A stretch of 64,000 nt of DNA from Rosenbergiella collisarenosi (GCF_018494085.1 NZ_JABBFP010000003.1:124001-188000), one strand, 5' to 3'. Positions 27,501 through 39,150 are shown, counted from the stretch's first letter. Translations and numbers: made by a program. The notes: generated by a model not told the origin, from the sequence alone.

Positions 27501-28991
27501 ATGAAGAAGTCAAAAGTAGCTCTCGCCGTCATCGTAGGGATTGGCGTCCTGTGGACGGGTGCAGCGTGGTATACCGGCAAGAAAGCCGAGCAGCATATCG
27601 ATCAGGTGGTCGCACAGCTCAATCAGCAATTAACGCAGCAATATCCTGAAGCTGGATTGGTCGTCACACGTGAGGGTTATCAACGCCATATTTTTAGTAG
27701 CTCGACACAGTTGCTGGTTAAAAGCCGTCTCCCCGCCGAGGATGCTAACGCGCTGTTAGAGCCAGGGGATCGTGTCGTCTTTAATGAAACCATTAGCCAT
27801 GGACCTTTTCCGCTGGCACAACTGAAACACTTCAATTTGCTCCCTGCACTCGCCTCAATTCATAGCGAGCTGGCGAATACCCCGAGCGTGAAAGCCTTGT
27901 TCGAGGCGACCAAGGGTAAAACACCGTTCACCGCTGAAACGCGCGTCGGATATGGTCGTACTACCGCCTCGAATATCCAGATTGAGCCAGTAAATTATGC
28001 GGCTCAGGATAGCAGCCTAAGCAGCGATGCAGCGCAAATTATGCTAAAAACGACACCGAGTCAGCGTGGGATTCAGTTAAATGTCGATACAGGCAAGATC
28101 GTGCTTAGTTTTAAGAATGAGGCCGATGTGGATACCGAATTAACCGTGAACGGTTTATCAGTCCGCTCCGACAGTCGTTTGAGTGACGAAGGGCTTCGCG
28201 TTGGTACCCAACAAATTGGTGCCAATAATTTTATGTATGCACTTAACCATAAACCGGCAGTCCAATTCACCGGAATAAAAGGTAACTCTGACCTTAAAAG
28301 CGTCAAGAACCTGTTGAATGGCACCCTACATTATCATATTGACAAGATAGACTGGCAACAACTCCCGTTAGGCTCAGCCACATTAAAACTGTCACTGCAA
28401 GATTTCAGTGCGAGTGGTATGAAGACGTTCTACGACAATTATAACCAAGCCGTACAGAAAAATATGGCCAACATCGCACATGTGACGAATCAGGATGAGC
28501 TGCAAGCGATGCAAAACGAGGTTAACGCGACAGTACTACAAAACGTCCCGGCGTTACTCGCTGGTGCACCCCACTTCTCGATCGATGACTTAACCTTGAA
28601 AAACGAGAAAGGTGAAAGTCATTTCTCCATGAAGGCAGACTTTAACGATCCGTCTAAAACTCAGGTTAACCGTCAAGGGCTATCGGGTATCGTTGATAAC
28701 TATATTGCGCAACTGAGTGCATCTCTATCGGTCAATAAACCGATGGCGACACAGCTCCTGTCAGTGATTGCACAATCGGAAGGGGTCCCCGCTGAACAAG
28801 CCGGCCAGTTTGCAAATCAGCAAATTCAGTCGCTGTCCGCACTGGGTGAGATGTACCACCTCACGACGAGCAACGATACGGCTATTAGTTCGTCGCTGCA
28901 CTATGGCGCAGGTCAGGTTACGGTTAACAAGGATAAGATGACGTTAGAGCAATTTATTGAACAGTATCTTACTTCTAGCGGCAACGAATAA
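27501..28991 (+). CDS. ydgA: YdgA family protein (DUF945)
   Basis: A 496-residue protein with one N-terminal membrane anchor or uncleaved signal (VALAVIVGIGVLWTGAAWYTG) and a long periplasmic, mostly beta-strand DUF945 region. The neighbourhood of fumC is the same as in E. coli, where YdgA is a 502-residue paralogue of YihF. Function is not known with certainty; an envelope role is likely from topology. Followed by a strong terminator. Confidence 0.9.
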   Translation: MKKSKVALAVIVGIGVLWTGAAWYTGKKAEQHIDQVVAQLNQQLTQQYPEAGLVVTREGYQRHIFSSSTQLLVKSRLPAEDANALLEPGDRVVFNETISHGPFPLAQLKHFNLLPALASIHSELANTPSVKALFEATKGKTPFTAETRVGYGRTTASNIQIEPVNYAAQDSSLSSDAAQIMLKTTPSQRGIQLNVDTGKIVLSFKNEADVDTELTVNGLSVRSDSRLSDEGLRVGTQQIGANNFMYALNHKPAVQFTGIKGNSDLKSVKNLLNGTLHYHIDKIDWQQLPLGSATLKLSLQDFSASGMKTFYDNYNQAVQKNMANIAHVTNQDELQAMQNEVNATVLQNVPALLAGAPHFSIDDLTLKNEKGESHFSMKADFNDPSKTQVNRQGLSGIVDNYIAQLSASLSVNKPMATQLLSVIAQSEGVPAEQAGQFANQQIQSLSALGEMYHLTTSNDTAISSSLHYGAGQVTVNKDKMTLEQFIEQYLTSSGNE

Positions 28992-29012
28992 ATAATTAGA
29001 ATGCCTCATTGA

Positions 29013-29040
29013 AAAGCCCCACTCTGTGGGGCTTTCTTTG
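29013..29040 (+). terminator. Rho-independent terminator after ydgA
   Basis: AAAGCCCCAC and GTGGGGCTTT form a ten-bp stem with a three-base loop, followed by CTTTG. It also serves as a weak terminator for the convergent lipoprotein gene. Confidence 0.8.
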
Positions 29041-29052
29041 TAACGTCACCGC

Positions 29053-29313
29053 TTATCGATTAGGGTGATCGCGGTGGAATAACGCCCATTCCTCTACGCG
29101 TTCCCCGCTCGGGAGTGTGCAGTAGCTACTGATGCCTTGGGCTGTACTAACATTATCCAGCTGGCCCTTTTGAGCGAGGCAATAGACCGAGGCAGGGTTC
29201 GCCATCCCGATCTGCCGCTCAGAGGCTTCTTTATGAGGTGATTGTGTACAGGCGGTGAGTGCCGTCATTAGCGTGAGTCCCGCAACTGCTTTGAATAAAG
29301 TACGTTGATTCAT
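29053..29313 (-). CDS. DUF333 outer membrane lipoprotein, YoaF-like
   Basis: An 86-residue lipoprotein. The signal peptide ends in the lipobox LTAC (mature Cys22). The short mature part has the DUF333 pattern NPASVYCLAQKG...SYCTLPSGERVEEWALFHR, with two cysteines likely paired in the periplasm. E. coli YoaF has the same size and domain; function unknown. AGGAG precedes the ATG by six bases. Confidence 0.85.
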   Translation of the reverse strand: MNQRTLFKAVAGLTLMTALTACTQSPHKEASERQIGMANPASVYCLAQKGQLDNVSTAQGISSYCTLPSGERVEEWALFHRDHPNR

Positions 29314-29389
29314 CAGTTTCTCCTAGTAGCTCGAGTTGCAGTTTATCCCTAATGCTTCACGTCGACGATAGGAAGCCGCCGAAAGTGAA

Positions 29390-29626
29390 TTAGATTAGGC
29401 GGTCAAGAACGATGTCACCTTGGCGATCGCGCTGCGTCAATCGGTATTCACCACTATAAGAACGACGTGAGTTCATGCGATCCCGTAGGGTAACTCCACC
29501 AGTAATCGTGCCTTGGCTATCCACAATCTGCCACTCTTTGATCGAGGTCTGGCCCTGCGTGTGAAGATGGGTTTCGCGTAATAAGGTTAAGCGCTCGCCC
29601 TCTGCGAGTTTCAAATAATCAATCAT
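29390..29626 (-). CDS. Small conserved-looking protein of unknown function
   Basis: A 78-residue soluble protein, not recognised. The frame has codon use like its neighbours and a good ribosome binding site (AAGGG nine bases before the ATG). The sequence alternates polar and hydrophobic residues, suggesting a beta-strand fold (WQIVDSQGTITGGVTLRDR), and has no membrane segment or signal. It lies between a lipoprotein gene and the divergent add, transcribed in the same direction as the lipoprotein. Confidence 0.6.
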   Translation of the reverse strand: MIDYLKLAEGERLTLLRETHLHTQGQTSIKEWQIVDSQGTITGGVTLRDRMNSRRSYSGEYRLTQRDRQGDIVLDRLI

Positions 29627-29825
29627 CAGGTCTATCCCTTAATATCGGCAGTGATTACCTCCATTCTAGATGAATAATTAATCCATTCAATCTAAATCAC
29701 TTATCGTTGAGGGATTTTTGACCATGAAGATACTAAAGCCTTATTGAGATCACTGAAAAAGTTGGCATCGTAATAGCGGATGTTTTTATACTATGCGCAA
29801 CATATACACTGATGAAGAGCCAACC

Positions 29826-30842
29826 ATGATTAATTCTCAACTTCCCCTTACCGATATCCACCGTCACTTAGATGGTAATATTCGTGCGAGCACTATTCTC
29901 GATTTAGGGCGTGCCTTTAATTGTGGGTTACCTGCTGATGATATCGAGCTTCTACGCCCTCACGTCCAAGTCATGTCGAACGAGCCCAATCTCGTCAGTT
30001 TTTTACAGAAGCTTGACTGGGGTGTAAAAGTATTAGGCAACCTGGATGCGTGCCGTCGTGTCGCTTATGAGAATATCGAAGATGCGCTACGAGCGGGTAT
30101 CGATTATACCGAATTGCGTTTTTCGCCGGGCTACATGGCGATGACTCATCAATTACCGATTGCAGGCGTGGTCGAGGCGGTCATTGATGGTGTGCACGCG
30201 GGATGCCGTGACTTTGGGATTAGTGCCAAACTCATTGGAATCATGAGCCGTACCTTCGGTGAAGAGGCCTGCGAGCAAGAGCTGAGCGGATTATTAACGC
30301 ATCGCGATCATATCGTTGCCGTAGATTTAGCCGGAGATGAATTAGGCTTTCCGGGTGACCGCTTTTTGAGCCACTTCCAGCGGGCGCGGGATGCCGGTCT
30401 ACGCATCACGGTACATGCTGGTGAGGCAGCAGGTCCGCAGAGCATCTGGCAGGCGATTAAAGAGCTTGGAGCAGAACGTATTGGCCACGGCGTTAAAGCC
30501 GTCCAAGATCCAGCCTTAATGGATTACCTTGCTGAACACGGGATCGGCATCGAATCTTGTCTGACGTCAAATATCCAAACCAGTACGGTTGCAGAACTGC
30601 GTCACCATCCGTTAAAACAATTTTTACAGCACGGCGTAATGGCGTCGTTAAATACCGATGATCCTGCTGTTCAAGGTATTGAACTTGCCCATGAATATGA
30701 AGTTGCAGCCCCTGCTGCTGGCTTAACTCCTGAAGAGATCCGCCAAGCACAAGAGAATGGGCTCTATATGGCCTTCCTAAGTCAAGATGAAAAACGCGCC
30801 CTTAGAGACAAAGCGCTTCAACGCAATGCACGAAACGGTTAA
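29826..30842 (+). CDS. add: Adenosine deaminase
   Basis: Deaminates adenosine and deoxyadenosine to inosine forms. Zinc ligands and catalytic residues are visible: [11 protein letters not shown] (two His), [10 protein letters not shown] (His and catalytic Glu), RIGHGV (His) and SLNTDDP (Asp). The 338-residue product starting at the ATG at 29826 ([17 protein letters not shown]) matches the E. coli start; the frame is open eleven codons further upstream but these are not family-like. It complements the purine salvage genes punR/punC further along. Confidence 0.95.
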   Translation: MINSQLPLTDIHRHLDGNIRASTILDLGRAFNCGLPADDIELLRPHVQVMSNEPNLVSFLQKLDWGVKVLGNLDACRRVAYENIEDALRAGIDYTELRFSPGYMAMTHQLPIAGVVEAVIDGVHAGCRDFGISAKLIGIMSRTFGEEACEQELSGLLTHRDHIVAVDLAGDELGFPGDRFLSHFQRARDAGLRITVHAGEAAGPQSIWQAIKELGAERIGHGVKAVQDPALMDYLAEHGIGIESCLTSNIQTSTVAELRHHPLKQFLQHGVMASLNTDDPAVQGIELAHEYEVAAPAAGLTPEEIRQAQENGLYMAFLSQDEKRALRDKALQRNARNG

Positions 30843-30908
30843 ATATTAATCAAAAATTTAATGCTTAGTGCTTATCCTTAGGTATATTTAGGGTACAACG
30901 TTGAGATA

Positions 30909-30945
30909 CTCCCGATATTTTCAGATAATGTCGGGAGATTTTATT
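30909..30945 (+). terminator. Terminator-like hairpin between add and rsxA
   Basis: CTCCCGA and TCGGGAG form a seven-bp stem with a 15-base loop, followed by ATTTTATT. It ends 13 bases before the rsxA ATG, so any rsx transcript starting upstream must pass it; it may set the ratio of add read-through or attenuate rsx. Confidence 0.65.
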
Positions 30946-30958
30946 AAATGGCTTACAC

Positions 30959-31540
30959 ATGACTGATTATCTTCTTCTCTTTATCGGCACGGTATTGGTA
31001 AATAACTTTGTGCTGGTAAAGTTTTTAGGCCTTTGCCCATTCATGGGTGTGTCCAAAAAACTCGAAACCGCGATCGGAATGGGTATGGCGACCACTTTCG
31101 TCATCACTCTGGCCTCTATCTGCGCGTGGATAGTAAACCACTTGATCTTGGTTCCCCTTGATCTCGTCTATCTACGCACGCTGGCTTATATCTTAGTGAT
31201 CGCCGTGACCGTACAGTTTACCGAAATGGTCGTCCGTAAAACTAGCCCGTCCCTATACCGGCTACTCGGGATTTTCTTACCGCTGATCACAACCAACTGC
31301 GCAGTATTAGGCGTTCCGTTACTCAGTGTAAATCTCCATCATAGTTTCCTGCAGGCTGCCGTTTATGGTTTCAGCGCCTCACTGGGCTTTTCACTCGTTA
31401 TGGTCCTCTTTGCCGGTATTCGCGAACGCTTGGTCCTCGCCAATGTCCCCGCCCCCTTTAAGGGCTCGTCCATCGCGCTGGTAACCGCCGGCTTAATGGC
31501 GTTAGCCTTCATGGGCTTTACAGGATTGGTGAAGTTTTGA
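30959..31540 (+). CDS. rsxA: Electron transport complex subunit RsxA
   Basis: First gene of rsxABCDGE, encoding a membrane complex homologous to Rnf that, in E. coli, keeps SoxR reduced and silent. RsxA (193 residues) is a six-TM protein related to Nqr[15 protein letters not shown] near the N-terminus and [10 protein letters not shown] in the second half carry the conserved cysteines, in opposite membrane orientations, that bind the intramembrane Fe-S cluster. Overlaps rsxB by four bases. Confidence 0.95.
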   Translation: MTDYLLLFIGTVLVNNFVLVKFLGLCPFMGVSKKLETAIGMGMATTFVITLASICAWIVNHLILVPLDLVYLRTLAYILVIAVTVQFTEMVVRKTSPSLYRLLGIFLPLITTNCAVLGVPLLSVNLHHSFLQAAVYGFSASLGFSLVMVLFAGIRERLVLANVPAPFKGSSIALVTAGLMALAFMGFTGLVKF

Positions 31541-32118
31541 TTATCGCTATTTGCATCGCGATCGTTGCGATCAGTCTTTTAGGTCTTGGTTTTGGTGGGC
31601 TTCTCGGTTATGCCTCTCGACGTTTCAAGGTCGAAGAAGATCCGATTGTCGAGCAGATCGACGAATTGCTCCCGCAGAGTCAATGTGGTCAGTGCGGCTA
31701 TCCTGGTTGCAAACCTTATGCAGAAGCCGTGGGCAATCAAGGTGAGGCAATCAATAAATGCGCGCCGGGAGGGGAGCAGACAATGCTGCGCATTGCGACG
31801 CTACTCAACGTTGATCCTCAGCCCATTGATGGCGGACAAGAAGCAAAGGAACCGGAAAAACAGATAGCTTGGATAGACGAAAGTAACTGTATCGGTTGTA
31901 CTAAATGTATACAGGCTTGCCCCGTCGATGCAATCGTTGGGGCGACTCGTGCGATGCACACTGTTATTACCGATCTCTGTACAGGCTGTGATCTCTGTGT
32001 AGCGCCCTGTCCTACCGATTGTATTGAGATGCGTCCTGTTCCTACCACGCAGGCTAATTGGAAATGGGATCTGAACAGTATCCCTGTCCGCGTTATACCG
32101 GTTGATAATCATGTTTAA
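31537..32118 (+). CDS. rsxB: Electron transport complex subunit RsxB (ferredoxin)
   Basis: A 193-residue polyferredoxin with an N-terminal membrane anchor (about residues 2-25). The first cluster motif is CGQCGYPGC with a later Cys (NKCAPGG). Two 4Fe-4S motifs follow: [14 protein letters not shown] and [14 protein letters not shown]. The start is a TTG overlapping the rsxA stop (TTGA), as no ATG is available; the anchor sequence matches family N-termini after that point. Its end overlaps rsxC. Confidence 0.93.
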   Translation: MIIAICIAIVAISLLGLGFGGLLGYASRRFKVEEDPIVEQIDELLPQSQCGQCGYPGCKPYAEAVGNQGEAINKCAPGGEQTMLRIATLLNVDPQPIDGGQEAKEPEKQIAWIDESNCIGCTKCIQACPVDAIVGATRAMHTVITDLCTGCDLCVAPCPTDCIEMRPVPTTQANWKWDLNSIPVRVIPVDNHV

Positions 32119-34378
32119 TTTTCTCTCACGTTTACGCCGCGAACCAATCTGGGACTTTAAAGGGGGGATCCATCCGCCTGAAATGAAGTCACAATCTTCG
32201 GGCACACCACTTACCGAGATCCCACTACCCAAGCAATTCGTCCTGCCACTAAAGCAGCATATCGGGCATGAAGGCGAGATAGTGGTCTCGGTGGGTGACT
32301 CCGTACTGCGTGGGCAGCCCTTAACTTTTGGTAGCGGTAAAATGTTACCGATCCATGCCCCGTCCTCAGGCGTGGTCACGGCAATTGCCCCGCATATTAC
32401 GGCACATCCCTCAGGCCTGCCGGAAATTGCTATTTTTATTCAGCCGGATGGCCTTGATCGCTGGCAAAAAATGCCGGTCATTATCGATTACCGCGCACAA
32501 GAGCGTGCTGTCATTGTTGAACGTATTCATCAGGCTGGCGTAGCCGGACTCGGCGGAGCGGGGTTTCCTACCGCAACCAAAGTTCGGGGCGGATTAAAGG
32601 GTGTGAAGACCTTGATCATTAATGCCGCAGAGTGTGAGCCTTATATCACCGCTGATGATCGCCTGATGCAAGACTACGCCGAAGAGGTTCTAGAAGGGTC
32701 GCGCATTCTCGGCTGGTTATTGCAATCTGAGAAAATCATCATCGGCATCGAAGATAATAAGCCAGAGGCGATCAGCGCGTTAACGCACGCACTGGGCGAT
32801 GCACAGGATCTGGTGATCCGCGTAATTCCAACGAAATATCCATCTGGCGGTGCCAAACAGCTGACCAAAATTCTGACTGGCCGAGAAGTGCCTAAGGGTG
32901 GCCGTTCGTCAGATATCGGCGTATTAATGCAAAATGTCGGTACAGCTTTTGCTATCAAGCGAGCCGTCATCGATGGAGAACCGTTAACCGAACGCGTTGT
33001 GACCCTAACCGGTGAGGCACTTAGCCATCCTCGCAATGTGTGGGGCCGCTTGGGTACACCCGTCGAACACTTATTAAATTTCGCCGGTTTTACGCCCCAT
33101 GCTGATCAGATGGTGATTATGGGCGGTCCATTAATGGGCTTCACGCTCCCTGCGCTCAACGTGCCTATCATCAAAATTTCTAACTGTTTACTCGCTCCTT
33201 CAAAAGCAGAGATGGGAGAACCGGAAGAGGAACAAGGCTGTATTCGTTGTAGCGCCTGTGCCGATGCCTGCCCGGCCGGATTATTGCCGCAGCAACTTTA
33301 TTGGTATTGCCAAGGCGGCGATCATGATAAGGCTCGGGCCTATAACCTTAATGACTGTATTGAGTGTGGTGCCTGTGCCTATGTATGCCCGAGTAATATT
33401 CCGCTGGTACAATATTATCGCCAAGAAAAGGCTGAGTTACTCGCCATTGACATCGAAGCACAACGTACTCAAGAGGCTAAGGCCCGTTTCGAGGCCCGTC
33501 AGGCGCGTTTAGAGAAAGAGAAATTAGCGCGTGAGGCACGTCATGCCGCCGCTAAGGCACGCGTCACTCATGTCGAGAAGGATCAGGTTAACGCCGCGCT
33601 AGAGCGCGTTAAAGCTAAAAATGCCACAGCGGCACAAAGCGTGACATTAACAGAGGGCGTCGAGCCTGATAATAGTGCTGTCATCGCCCAGCGTGCTGCC
33701 CGCAAGGCGAAAGCGCGTGCCTACCAAGCCGAACAACAAGCGGTTGAGTCTGACGTGGACTCACGTCAAGCTGCTGTTGCCGCAGCTGTCGCGAGAGCTA
33801 AGGCGAAGAAAGCACAGAGTCAATCGCTGACCGAAGAAGGCCGTGTTACTGCCGACGATTATGACAGCCAACTCAACGCTGAGGTCGTGGGCGTTGAGGC
33901 CGCTATAGAAAATTCTGGTGCTGTCGCTGAAGACCCACGCAAAGCCGCCGTCGCCGCAGCTATCGCCCGTGCTAAGGCGAAGCAGGCAGCGCAGGCGACG
34001 GAACCCACTGCAGAGCTTGAGGCCGCAGCTCGCGACGAAGACCCACGCAAAGCCGCCGTCGCCGCGGCCATCGCCCGTGCTAAGGCGAAGCGGGCAGCGC
34101 AGACGACAGAACCCACTGCAGAGCCTGAGGCCGCAGCTCGCGACGAAGACCCACGCAAAGCCGCCGTCGCCGCGGCTATCGCCCGCGCTAAGGCAAAGCG
34201 GGCAGCGCAGACGACAGAACCCACTGCAGAGCCTGAGGCCGTAGCTCGCGACGAAGACCCACGCAAAGCCGCCGTCGCTGCGGCTATCGCCCGCGCTAAG
34301 GCAAAGCGGGCAGCGCAGGCTAACGCGTCGCACCACTCTAACGAGACATCACAACCTTCATCGGTATCAGAGGAATAA
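32111..34378 (+). CDS. rsxC: Electron transport complex subunit RsxC
   Basis: A 755-residue NADH/FMN- and Fe-S-binding peripheral subunit. The start at ATG 32111 gives [16 protein letters not shown], followed by [13 protein letters not shown], as in E. coli. Other marks: [13 protein letters not shown] (nucleotide binding), the two 4Fe-4S motifs [14 protein letters not shown] and [14 protein letters not shown] (about 380-440), and a long charged Ala/Lys/Arg/Glu tail from about residue 460. The tail carries almost identical 36-residue tandem repeats beginning [18 protein letters not shown]. The rsxD ATG follows the stop directly. Confidence 0.95.
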   Translation: MFNFLSRLRREPIWDFKGGIHPPEMKSQSSGTPLTEIPLPKQFVLPLKQHIGHEGEIVVSVGDSVLRGQPLTFGSGKMLPIHAPSSGVVTAIAPHITAHPSGLPEIAIFIQPDGLDRWQKMPVIIDYRAQERAVIVERIHQAGVAGLGGAGFPTATKVRGGLKGVKTLIINAAECEPYITADDRLMQDYAEEVLEGSRILGWLLQSEKIIIGIEDNKPEAISALTHALGDAQDLVIRVIPTKYPSGGAKQLTKILTGREVPKGGRSSDIGVLMQNVGTAFAIKRAVIDGEPLTERVVTLTGEALSHPRNVWGRLGTPVEHLLNFAGFTPHADQMVIMGGPLMGFTLPALNVPIIKISNCLLAPSKAEMGEPEEEQGCIRCSACADACPAGLLPQQLYWYCQGGDHDKARAYNLNDCIECGACAYVCPSNIPLVQYYRQEKAELLAIDIEAQRTQEAKARFEARQARLEKEKLAREARHAAAKARVTHVEKDQVNAALERVKAKNATAAQSVTLTEGVEPDNSAVIAQRAARKAKARAYQAEQQAVESDVDSRQAAVAAAVARAKAKKAQSQSLTEEGRVTADDYDSQLNAEVVGVEAAIENSGAVAEDPRKAAVAAAIARAKAKQAAQATEPTAELEAAARDEDPRKAAVAAAIARAKAKRAAQTTEPTAEPEAAARDEDPRKAAVAAAIARAKAKRAAQTTEPTAEPEAVARDEDPRKAAVAAAIARAKAKRAAQANASHHSNETSQPSSVSEE
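33929..34320 (+). repeat. 108-bp tandem repeat in rsxC 3' part (about 3.6 copies)
   Basis: Units begin at 33929, 34037, 34145 and 34253, each encoding [18 protein letters not shown] and then a TEPTAE linker; the last is cut after KRAAQ. Units 2 and 3 are nearly identical at DNA level. The period is a multiple of three, so copy-number change keeps the frame. Confidence 0.95.
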
Positions 34379-35437
34379 ATGGCTTTTCGCATCGCGAGTT
34401 CTCCGTACACTCATAACCGTCGTAGTACTAACCGTATTATGACCCTAGTTTTGCTTGCAGCCATTCCAGGAATAATTGCACAGTGGTATTACTTTGGCTG
34501 GGGAAACCTCATACAGATTGCGATTGCTGCAATCGTTGCTTGGGGTTGTGAAGCCGGTGTATTACGTCTTCGCAAACAACCGATTCTCAGTACCCTTGCC
34601 GATAACTCTGCGCTACTTACTGCGCTATTGCTGGGAGTGAGCATTCCGTCGTTAGCGCCTTGGTGGGTCATCGTCATCGGTACCGCTTTTTGTATGATCT
34701 TCGCCAAGCAGCTTTACGGCGGTTTAGGCCAAAACCCGTTTAACCCGGCGATGGTCGGTTATGTTGTCTTACTTATCTCATTCCCCGTACAGATGACAGG
34801 GTGGTTGCCCCCTGAGGCGCTACAGCATGCCCCGCTCTCCTTTGCTGAGACATGGCAGATGATTTTTAGCGGGCACAATGATACAGGCCTGAGTTTGCAA
34901 CAGTTACAGATGGGTGTCGATGGCGTCAGTCAAGCTACCCCGCTCGATAACTTTAAAACCGGCTTACGGGCCGGGCACTCTGCTCAGGATCTTCTTGCTC
35001 AACCTATCTACCACGGAATTATCGCGGGTCAAGGTTGGCAGTGGATCAATATTGGCTTCTTATTGGGCGGTATCGGCCTACTCGCCACCAAAACGATTCG
35101 TTGGCATATTCCAGTAAGCTTCCTGCTCTCTCTTGGGATCTGTGCCACATTGGGGTGGTTTTTCTCACCACATAGCCTCGTTTCGCCAGTCATACATTTA
35201 TTTTCCGGCGCAACAATGCTAGGTGCATTTTTTATCGCGACAGATCCTATTTCTGCTTCAACCACCGACCGAGGACGCCTCATTTACGGCGTTTTAATCG
35301 GCATTTTAGTGTGGTTAATCCGCAGCTTCGGTGGCTATCCAGACGGGGTTGCCTTCGCCGTACTCCTCGCAAATATTTGTGTGCCGCTTATTGATTACTA
35401 CACACAACCGAAAGTTTACGGCCATACTAAGGGGTAG
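34379..35437 (+). CDS. rsxD: Electron transport complex subunit RsxD
   Basis: A 352-residue, about ten-TM subunit related to NqrB. The flavinylation region is [16 protein letters not shown], and [16 protein letters not shown] is a second family mark. The start abuts the rsxC stop, with GAGGA eight to twelve bases upstream inside the rsxC end. Confidence 0.95.
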   Translation: MAFRIASSPYTHNRRSTNRIMTLVLLAAIPGIIAQWYYFGWGNLIQIAIAAIVAWGCEAGVLRLRKQPILSTLADNSALLTALLLGVSIPSLAPWWVIVIGTAFCMIFAKQLYGGLGQNPFNPAMVGYVVLLISFPVQMTGWLPPEALQHAPLSFAETWQMIFSGHNDTGLSLQQLQMGVDGVSQATPLDNFKTGLRAGHSAQDLLAQPIYHGIIAGQGWQWINIGFLLGGIGLLATKTIRWHIPVSFLLSLGICATLGWFFSPHSLVSPVIHLFSGATMLGAFFIATDPISASTTDRGRLIYGVLIGILVWLIRSFGGYPDGVAFAVLLANICVPLIDYYTQPKVYGHTKG

Positions 35438-35440
35438 GAT

Positions 35441-36076
35441 ATGTTAGACACTATTCGTAAAAATGGCGTGATTTTGGCTGTGTTTGCTGCGGTAACGACC
35501 GGTGTTACCGCACTCGTCAATGAAGTGACTAAACCGACGGTAGCGAAGCAGATGGCAATACAAGAGAAGACGCTACTCGACCAAGTGGTTCCGCCTTCTC
35601 TTTATGATAATGATCTCCAAAAAGAGTGTTACTTGGTGAGTAACCCAGTATTAGGAGACGATCAGCCGCATCCTTTCTATCTCGCCCGTAAGGCAGGCCA
35701 GCCCGTTGCCGCCGCGATTGAAACCATCGCCCCTGATGGCTACTCTGGGGCAATCAGGATGCTCGTTGGTGCCGATTTTTCAGGAAAAGTGCTCGGCGTG
35801 CGTGTCACCGAGCATCATGAAACGCCAGGTTTAGGGGATAAAATTGAGTTACGTATTTCCGACTGGATCACCCATTTATCGGGGGTAACCATCCATGGCT
35901 CACAAGATAGCCACTTTGCCGTTAAGAAGGATGGCGGTGATTTCGATCAATTCACCGGTGCAACAATAACTCCACGTGCGGTCGTCAACGAGACCAAACG
36001 TACCACTTTATTTATTGCCGAACTCCGGCAGAAAATTAACACCCTTCCAAAATGTGGAGCATTACGCCATGAGTGA
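35441..36076 (+). CDS. rsxG: Electron transport complex subunit RsxG
   Basis: A 211-residue subunit with one N-terminal membrane anchor and a periplasmic FMN-binding domain. FMN is attached to the threonine in the S/TGAT motif, here [14 protein letters not shown] (about residue 178). [10 protein letters not shown] is another family mark. Four bases separate it from rsxD; it overlaps rsxE by eight bases. Confidence 0.95.
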   Translation: MLDTIRKNGVILAVFAAVTTGVTALVNEVTKPTVAKQMAIQEKTLLDQVVPPSLYDNDLQKECYLVSNPVLGDDQPHPFYLARKAGQPVAAAIETIAPDGYSGAIRMLVGADFSGKVLGVRVTEHHETPGLGDKIELRISDWITHLSGVTIHGSQDSHFAVKKDGGDFDQFTGATITPRAVVNETKRTTLFIAELRQKINTLPKCGALRHE

Positions 36077-36770
36077 AGCTAAAGAGCTGCTAGTCGGCGG
36101 GTTGTGGAAAAATAACTCGTCTCTCGTCCAATTATTGGGCCTTTGCCCACTGCTTGCCGTCACTTCGACGGCAACCAATGCGCTGGGATTAGGGTTGGCG
36201 ACAACACTCGTCCTCACCCTCACTAACAGCTCAATATCTCTGTCGCGTCGCTGGATGCCCTCTGAGATACGTATCCCTATCTATGTGATGATTATCGCGT
36301 CCGTGGTGAGCTGTGTACAACAACTGATTAACGCCTATGCCCACGGCTTATATCAGTCTTTGGGGATCTTTATACCGCTTATCGTGACCAACTGTATCGT
36401 GGTAGGCCGCGCGGAAGCCGTTGCCTCAAGAGCAAATGTCGGTCTTTCCGCATTGGATGGTTTTGCCATTGGTATGGGCGCGACCTGTGCCATGGTAACG
36501 CTGGGTTCTATACGCGAAATTATCGGTAATGGCACCATCTTCAATGGTGCGGATCAGCTACTAGGCCCTTGGGCAAAAGTACTGCGGGTTGAAGTTTTCC
36601 ACTTCGATTCCCCTATGCTACTAGCTATGCTACCGCCTGGTGCATTTATCGGCTTAGGAATGCTGCTGGCGGTTAAATATTTAATCGACCAACGGACGAA
36701 ACAAGCGAGCGCTCGTCGAGCCGAGCAACAAGCAAAAATGGCTGATACGACGGTGGGTCAAACGGGATGA
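36069..36770 (+). CDS. rsxE: Electron transport complex subunit RsxE
   Basis: A 233-residue, six-TM subunit paralogous to RsxA and related to NqrD. It has the paired cysteine motifs [10 protein letters not shown] and [13 protein letters not shown]. The start is set at ATG 36069 ([17 protein letters not shown]), as in E. coli. A charged C-terminal tail follows the last helix. The stop overlaps the nth start as ATGA, so nth is in the same operon. Confidence 0.95.
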   Translation: MSEAKELLVGGLWKNNSSLVQLLGLCPLLAVTSTATNALGLGLATTLVLTLTNSSISLSRRWMPSEIRIPIYVMIIASVVSCVQQLINAYAHGLYQSLGIFIPLIVTNCIVVGRAEAVASRANVGLSALDGFAIGMGATCAMVTLGSIREIIGNGTIFNGADQLLGPWAKVLRVEVFHFDSPMLLAMLPPGAFIGLGMLLAVKYLIDQRTKQASARRAEQQAKMADTTVGQTG

Positions 36771-37399
36771 ATAAACTCAAACGTCTGGAGATATTATCTC
36801 GGCTACGCGATAACGACCCTCACCCGACGACTGAGTTAGTCTTCAATTCCCCGTTTGAGCTGCTGATCGCTGTACTACTCTCTGCACAAGCGACCGATGT
36901 TAGCGTCAATAAAGCAACTATTGGGCTATTTGGCGACGCTCCAACGCCTGCTGCGATGCTTACACTCGGCGTTGAGGGAGTTAAACGCCATATAAAGACT
37001 ATCGGACTATTTAATACTAAAGCCGTTAACGTCATTAAAACGTGCCAGATTTTGATCGATCAGCACCAAGGGGTCGTACCTGAAAATCGCGAAGCCCTTG
37101 AAGCACTCCCCGGCGTTGGCCGTAAGACGGCAAATGTCGTATTGAATACCGCTTTCGGCTGGCCGACCATTGCCGTCGACACCCATATTTTTCGTGTGGC
37201 GAATCGCACCAACTTCGCACCGGGTAAAAATGTCGATCTCGTCGAGCAAAAACTGCTAAAAGTGGTTCCAGCCGAGTTTAAAGTTGATTGCCATCACTGG
37301 TTGATTCTTCACGGCCGCTATACCTGTATCGCCCGTAAACCTCGTTGCGGTTCTTGCCTGATTGAAGATCTCTGCGAATATCGCGATAAAACCGAATAA
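36767..37399 (+). CDS. nth: Endonuclease III (DNA glycosylase/AP lyase)
   Basis: Removes oxidised pyrimidines from DNA. The 210-residue protein carries the helix-hairpin-helix with catalytic lysine and aspartate ([13 protein letters not shown], then [11 protein letters not shown]) and the C-terminal 4Fe-4S loop with Cys spacing 6-2-5 ([17 protein letters not shown]). It is the last gene of the rsx operon, as in E. coli. Confidence 0.96.
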   Translation: MNKLKRLEILSRLRDNDPHPTTELVFNSPFELLIAVLLSAQATDVSVNKATIGLFGDAPTPAAMLTLGVEGVKRHIKTIGLFNTKAVNVIKTCQILIDQHQGVVPENREALEALPGVGRKTANVVLNTAFGWPTIAVDTHIFRVANRTNFAPGKNVDLVEQKLLKVVPAEFKVDCHHWLILHGRYTCIARKPRCGSCLIEDLCEYRDKTE

Positions 37400-37634
37400 A
37401 ATATTTTCTGCTATTGGTTTAGTTTTAAGCATATTTACTATCGTCTGTAAGCTCTATCACATTTCTAATCACTGTTAGATTACTATTTAGCCAGATAAGA
37501 AAAACTTCTTGCTCTGGCCGTAATAATCGGACACATTACCTTCTTGTTACTTTTTTTCATTAATAATCTTCGTGGTTTATCCCGCGTATCATAGCAATTC
37601 CTAGTGTTTTAGGATTGGCAACACCGAGGTTTAT

Positions 37635-39116
37635 GTGTCTACTGCAAACAATCAACATCATAATAAAGAAGAGGTGAGTTTGAATGTATTCAAACAGCCT
37701 ATAGCCTTCTATCTAATTTTTTCTATTGAACTCTGGGAACGCTTTGGTTTTTATGGCTTGCAAGCCATCATGGCCGTGTACCTCGTCAAACAACTTGGTA
37801 TGACGGAAGCAGATTCAATTACCCTATTCTCATCATTTAGCGCACTCGTCTATGGAATGGTCGCCATCGGCGGCTGGTTAGGCGATAAAGTGTTAGGGAC
37901 AAAACGCGTACTCACGCTTGGCGTTATCGTCTTGGCCCTAGGCTATAGCTTGATTGCGTTCTCTGGTCATCAAGTTTCCCTCGTCTACATAGGGATGGCA
38001 ACCATCGCGGTCGGTAGCGGTCTCTTTAAAGCTAACCCTTCTTCTCTATTATCCACCTGCTATGATAAAGACGACCCCCGTATTGATGGGGCATTTACCA
38101 TGTTTTACATGTCGATTAATATCGGTTCTCTTGTTTCGATGATGTTAACCCCGGTACTCGCAGCTAACTATGGTTGGAGCGCGGCCTTCTCACTCTCTGT
38201 GGTTGGCTTAGTGATCACCTTGCTGAACTTTATTTTCTGCAAGGGTATTGTTAAAGATTATGGGTCAAAACCAGATTTTGCACCGCTGCAATGGAATAAA
38301 CTGTTACTCACACTAGTGGGTGTCGTGGTGCTAGTTAGCCTTGCAACATGGCTTCTGCATCATCAAGATATCGCTCGTATGGCTCTCGGTGTGATCGCAG
38401 TGGGAATACTGTTGGTGTTCTTAAAAGAAACCTTACAACTTAAAGGTGCCGACCGCCGTAAGATGATTGTAGCGTTTATTATGATGTTAGAGGCAATCGT
38501 ATTTTTCGTACTCTATATGCAGATGCCGACATCCTTAAACTTCTTCGCTATTCATAACGTCGAACATCAATTATTAGGCTTTACCTTTCAACCGGAACAA
38601 TTCCAGGCACTTAACCCATTTTGGATCATGCTAGCGAGCCCCCTGCTTGCCATCGTTTATAACAAGCTCGGCGATCGCTTACCGATGCCCTATAAGTTCT
38701 CTATTGGCATGTTCTTGTGCTCGGCGGCATTCTTGGTATTACCGTTAGGCGCTAAGATGGCTAGCGAACAAGGCATTGTGTCGATTAACTGGCTCATCTT
38801 CAGTTACGCGCTACAGAGCATTGGCGAATTAATGATTTCCGGCCTAGGTTTAGCCATGGTGGCACAGCTGGTTCCACAACGCTTAATGGGCTTCATTATG
38901 GGTTCTTGGTTCCTGACTACGGCGGGGGCGGCAATGATCGCAGGGAAAGTCGCTAACCTAATGGCCGTGCCAGAAAATGTGACTGACCCGCTTCAGTCAC
39001 TGCACGTCTATAGCAACGTTTTCATGCAAATTGGGCAATATACTCTGGGTATTGCCGTCGTGATGTTGTTGGTTTCACCGCTTTTACAACGAATGGTACG
39101 CAACACGAACGCTTAG
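37635..39116 (+). CDS. dtpA: Dipeptide/tripeptide:H+ symporter
   Basis: A 493-residue proton-dependent oligopeptide transporter (POT/PTR family, 14 TM). The signature [20 protein letters not shown] includes the ExxER proton-coupling motif, and [12 protein letters not shown] and [11 protein letters not shown] are also family marks. The sequence matches E. coli DtpA along its length. GTG start at 37635 with AGG six bases upstream. A 235-base leader separates it from nth. Confidence 0.95.
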   Translation: MSTANNQHHNKEEVSLNVFKQPIAFYLIFSIELWERFGFYGLQAIMAVYLVKQLGMTEADSITLFSSFSALVYGMVAIGGWLGDKVLGTKRVLTLGVIVLALGYSLIAFSGHQVSLVYIGMATIAVGSGLFKANPSSLLSTCYDKDDPRIDGAFTMFYMSINIGSLVSMMLTPVLAANYGWSAAFSLSVVGLVITLLNFIFCKGIVKDYGSKPDFAPLQWNKLLLTLVGVVVLVSLATWLLHHQDIARMALGVIAVGILLVFLKETLQLKGADRRKMIVAFIMMLEAIVFFVLYMQMPTSLNFFAIHNVEHQLLGFTFQPEQFQALNPFWIMLASPLLAIVYNKLGDRLPMPYKFSIGMFLCSAAFLVLPLGAKMASEQGIVSINWLIFSYALQSIGELMISGLGLAMVAQLVPQRLMGFIMGSWFLTTAGAAMIAGKVANLMAVPENVTDPLQSLHVYSNVFMQIGQYTLGIAVVMLLVSPLLQRMVRNTNA

Positions 39117-39123
39117 TAAAACT

Positions 39124-39150
39124 AAACCCGTCATTGTGACGGGTTTATTC
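39124..39150. terminator. Bidirectional terminator dtpA/uhpT
   Basis: AAACCCGTCA and TGACGGGTTT form a ten-bp stem with a three-base loop, followed by T-rich sequence. It lies between convergent stop codons. Confidence 0.85.

Noticed and set aside
33929..34320. Regular direct repeats that might suggest a CRISPR array
   Set aside because: Units are 108 bp with no unique spacers, and they encode an in-frame protein repeat.
33761..34336. Minus-strand frame of 191 codons with repeated sequence
   Set aside because: It is the antisense reading of the rsxC tandem repeats; the regular pattern comes from the 108-bp period.
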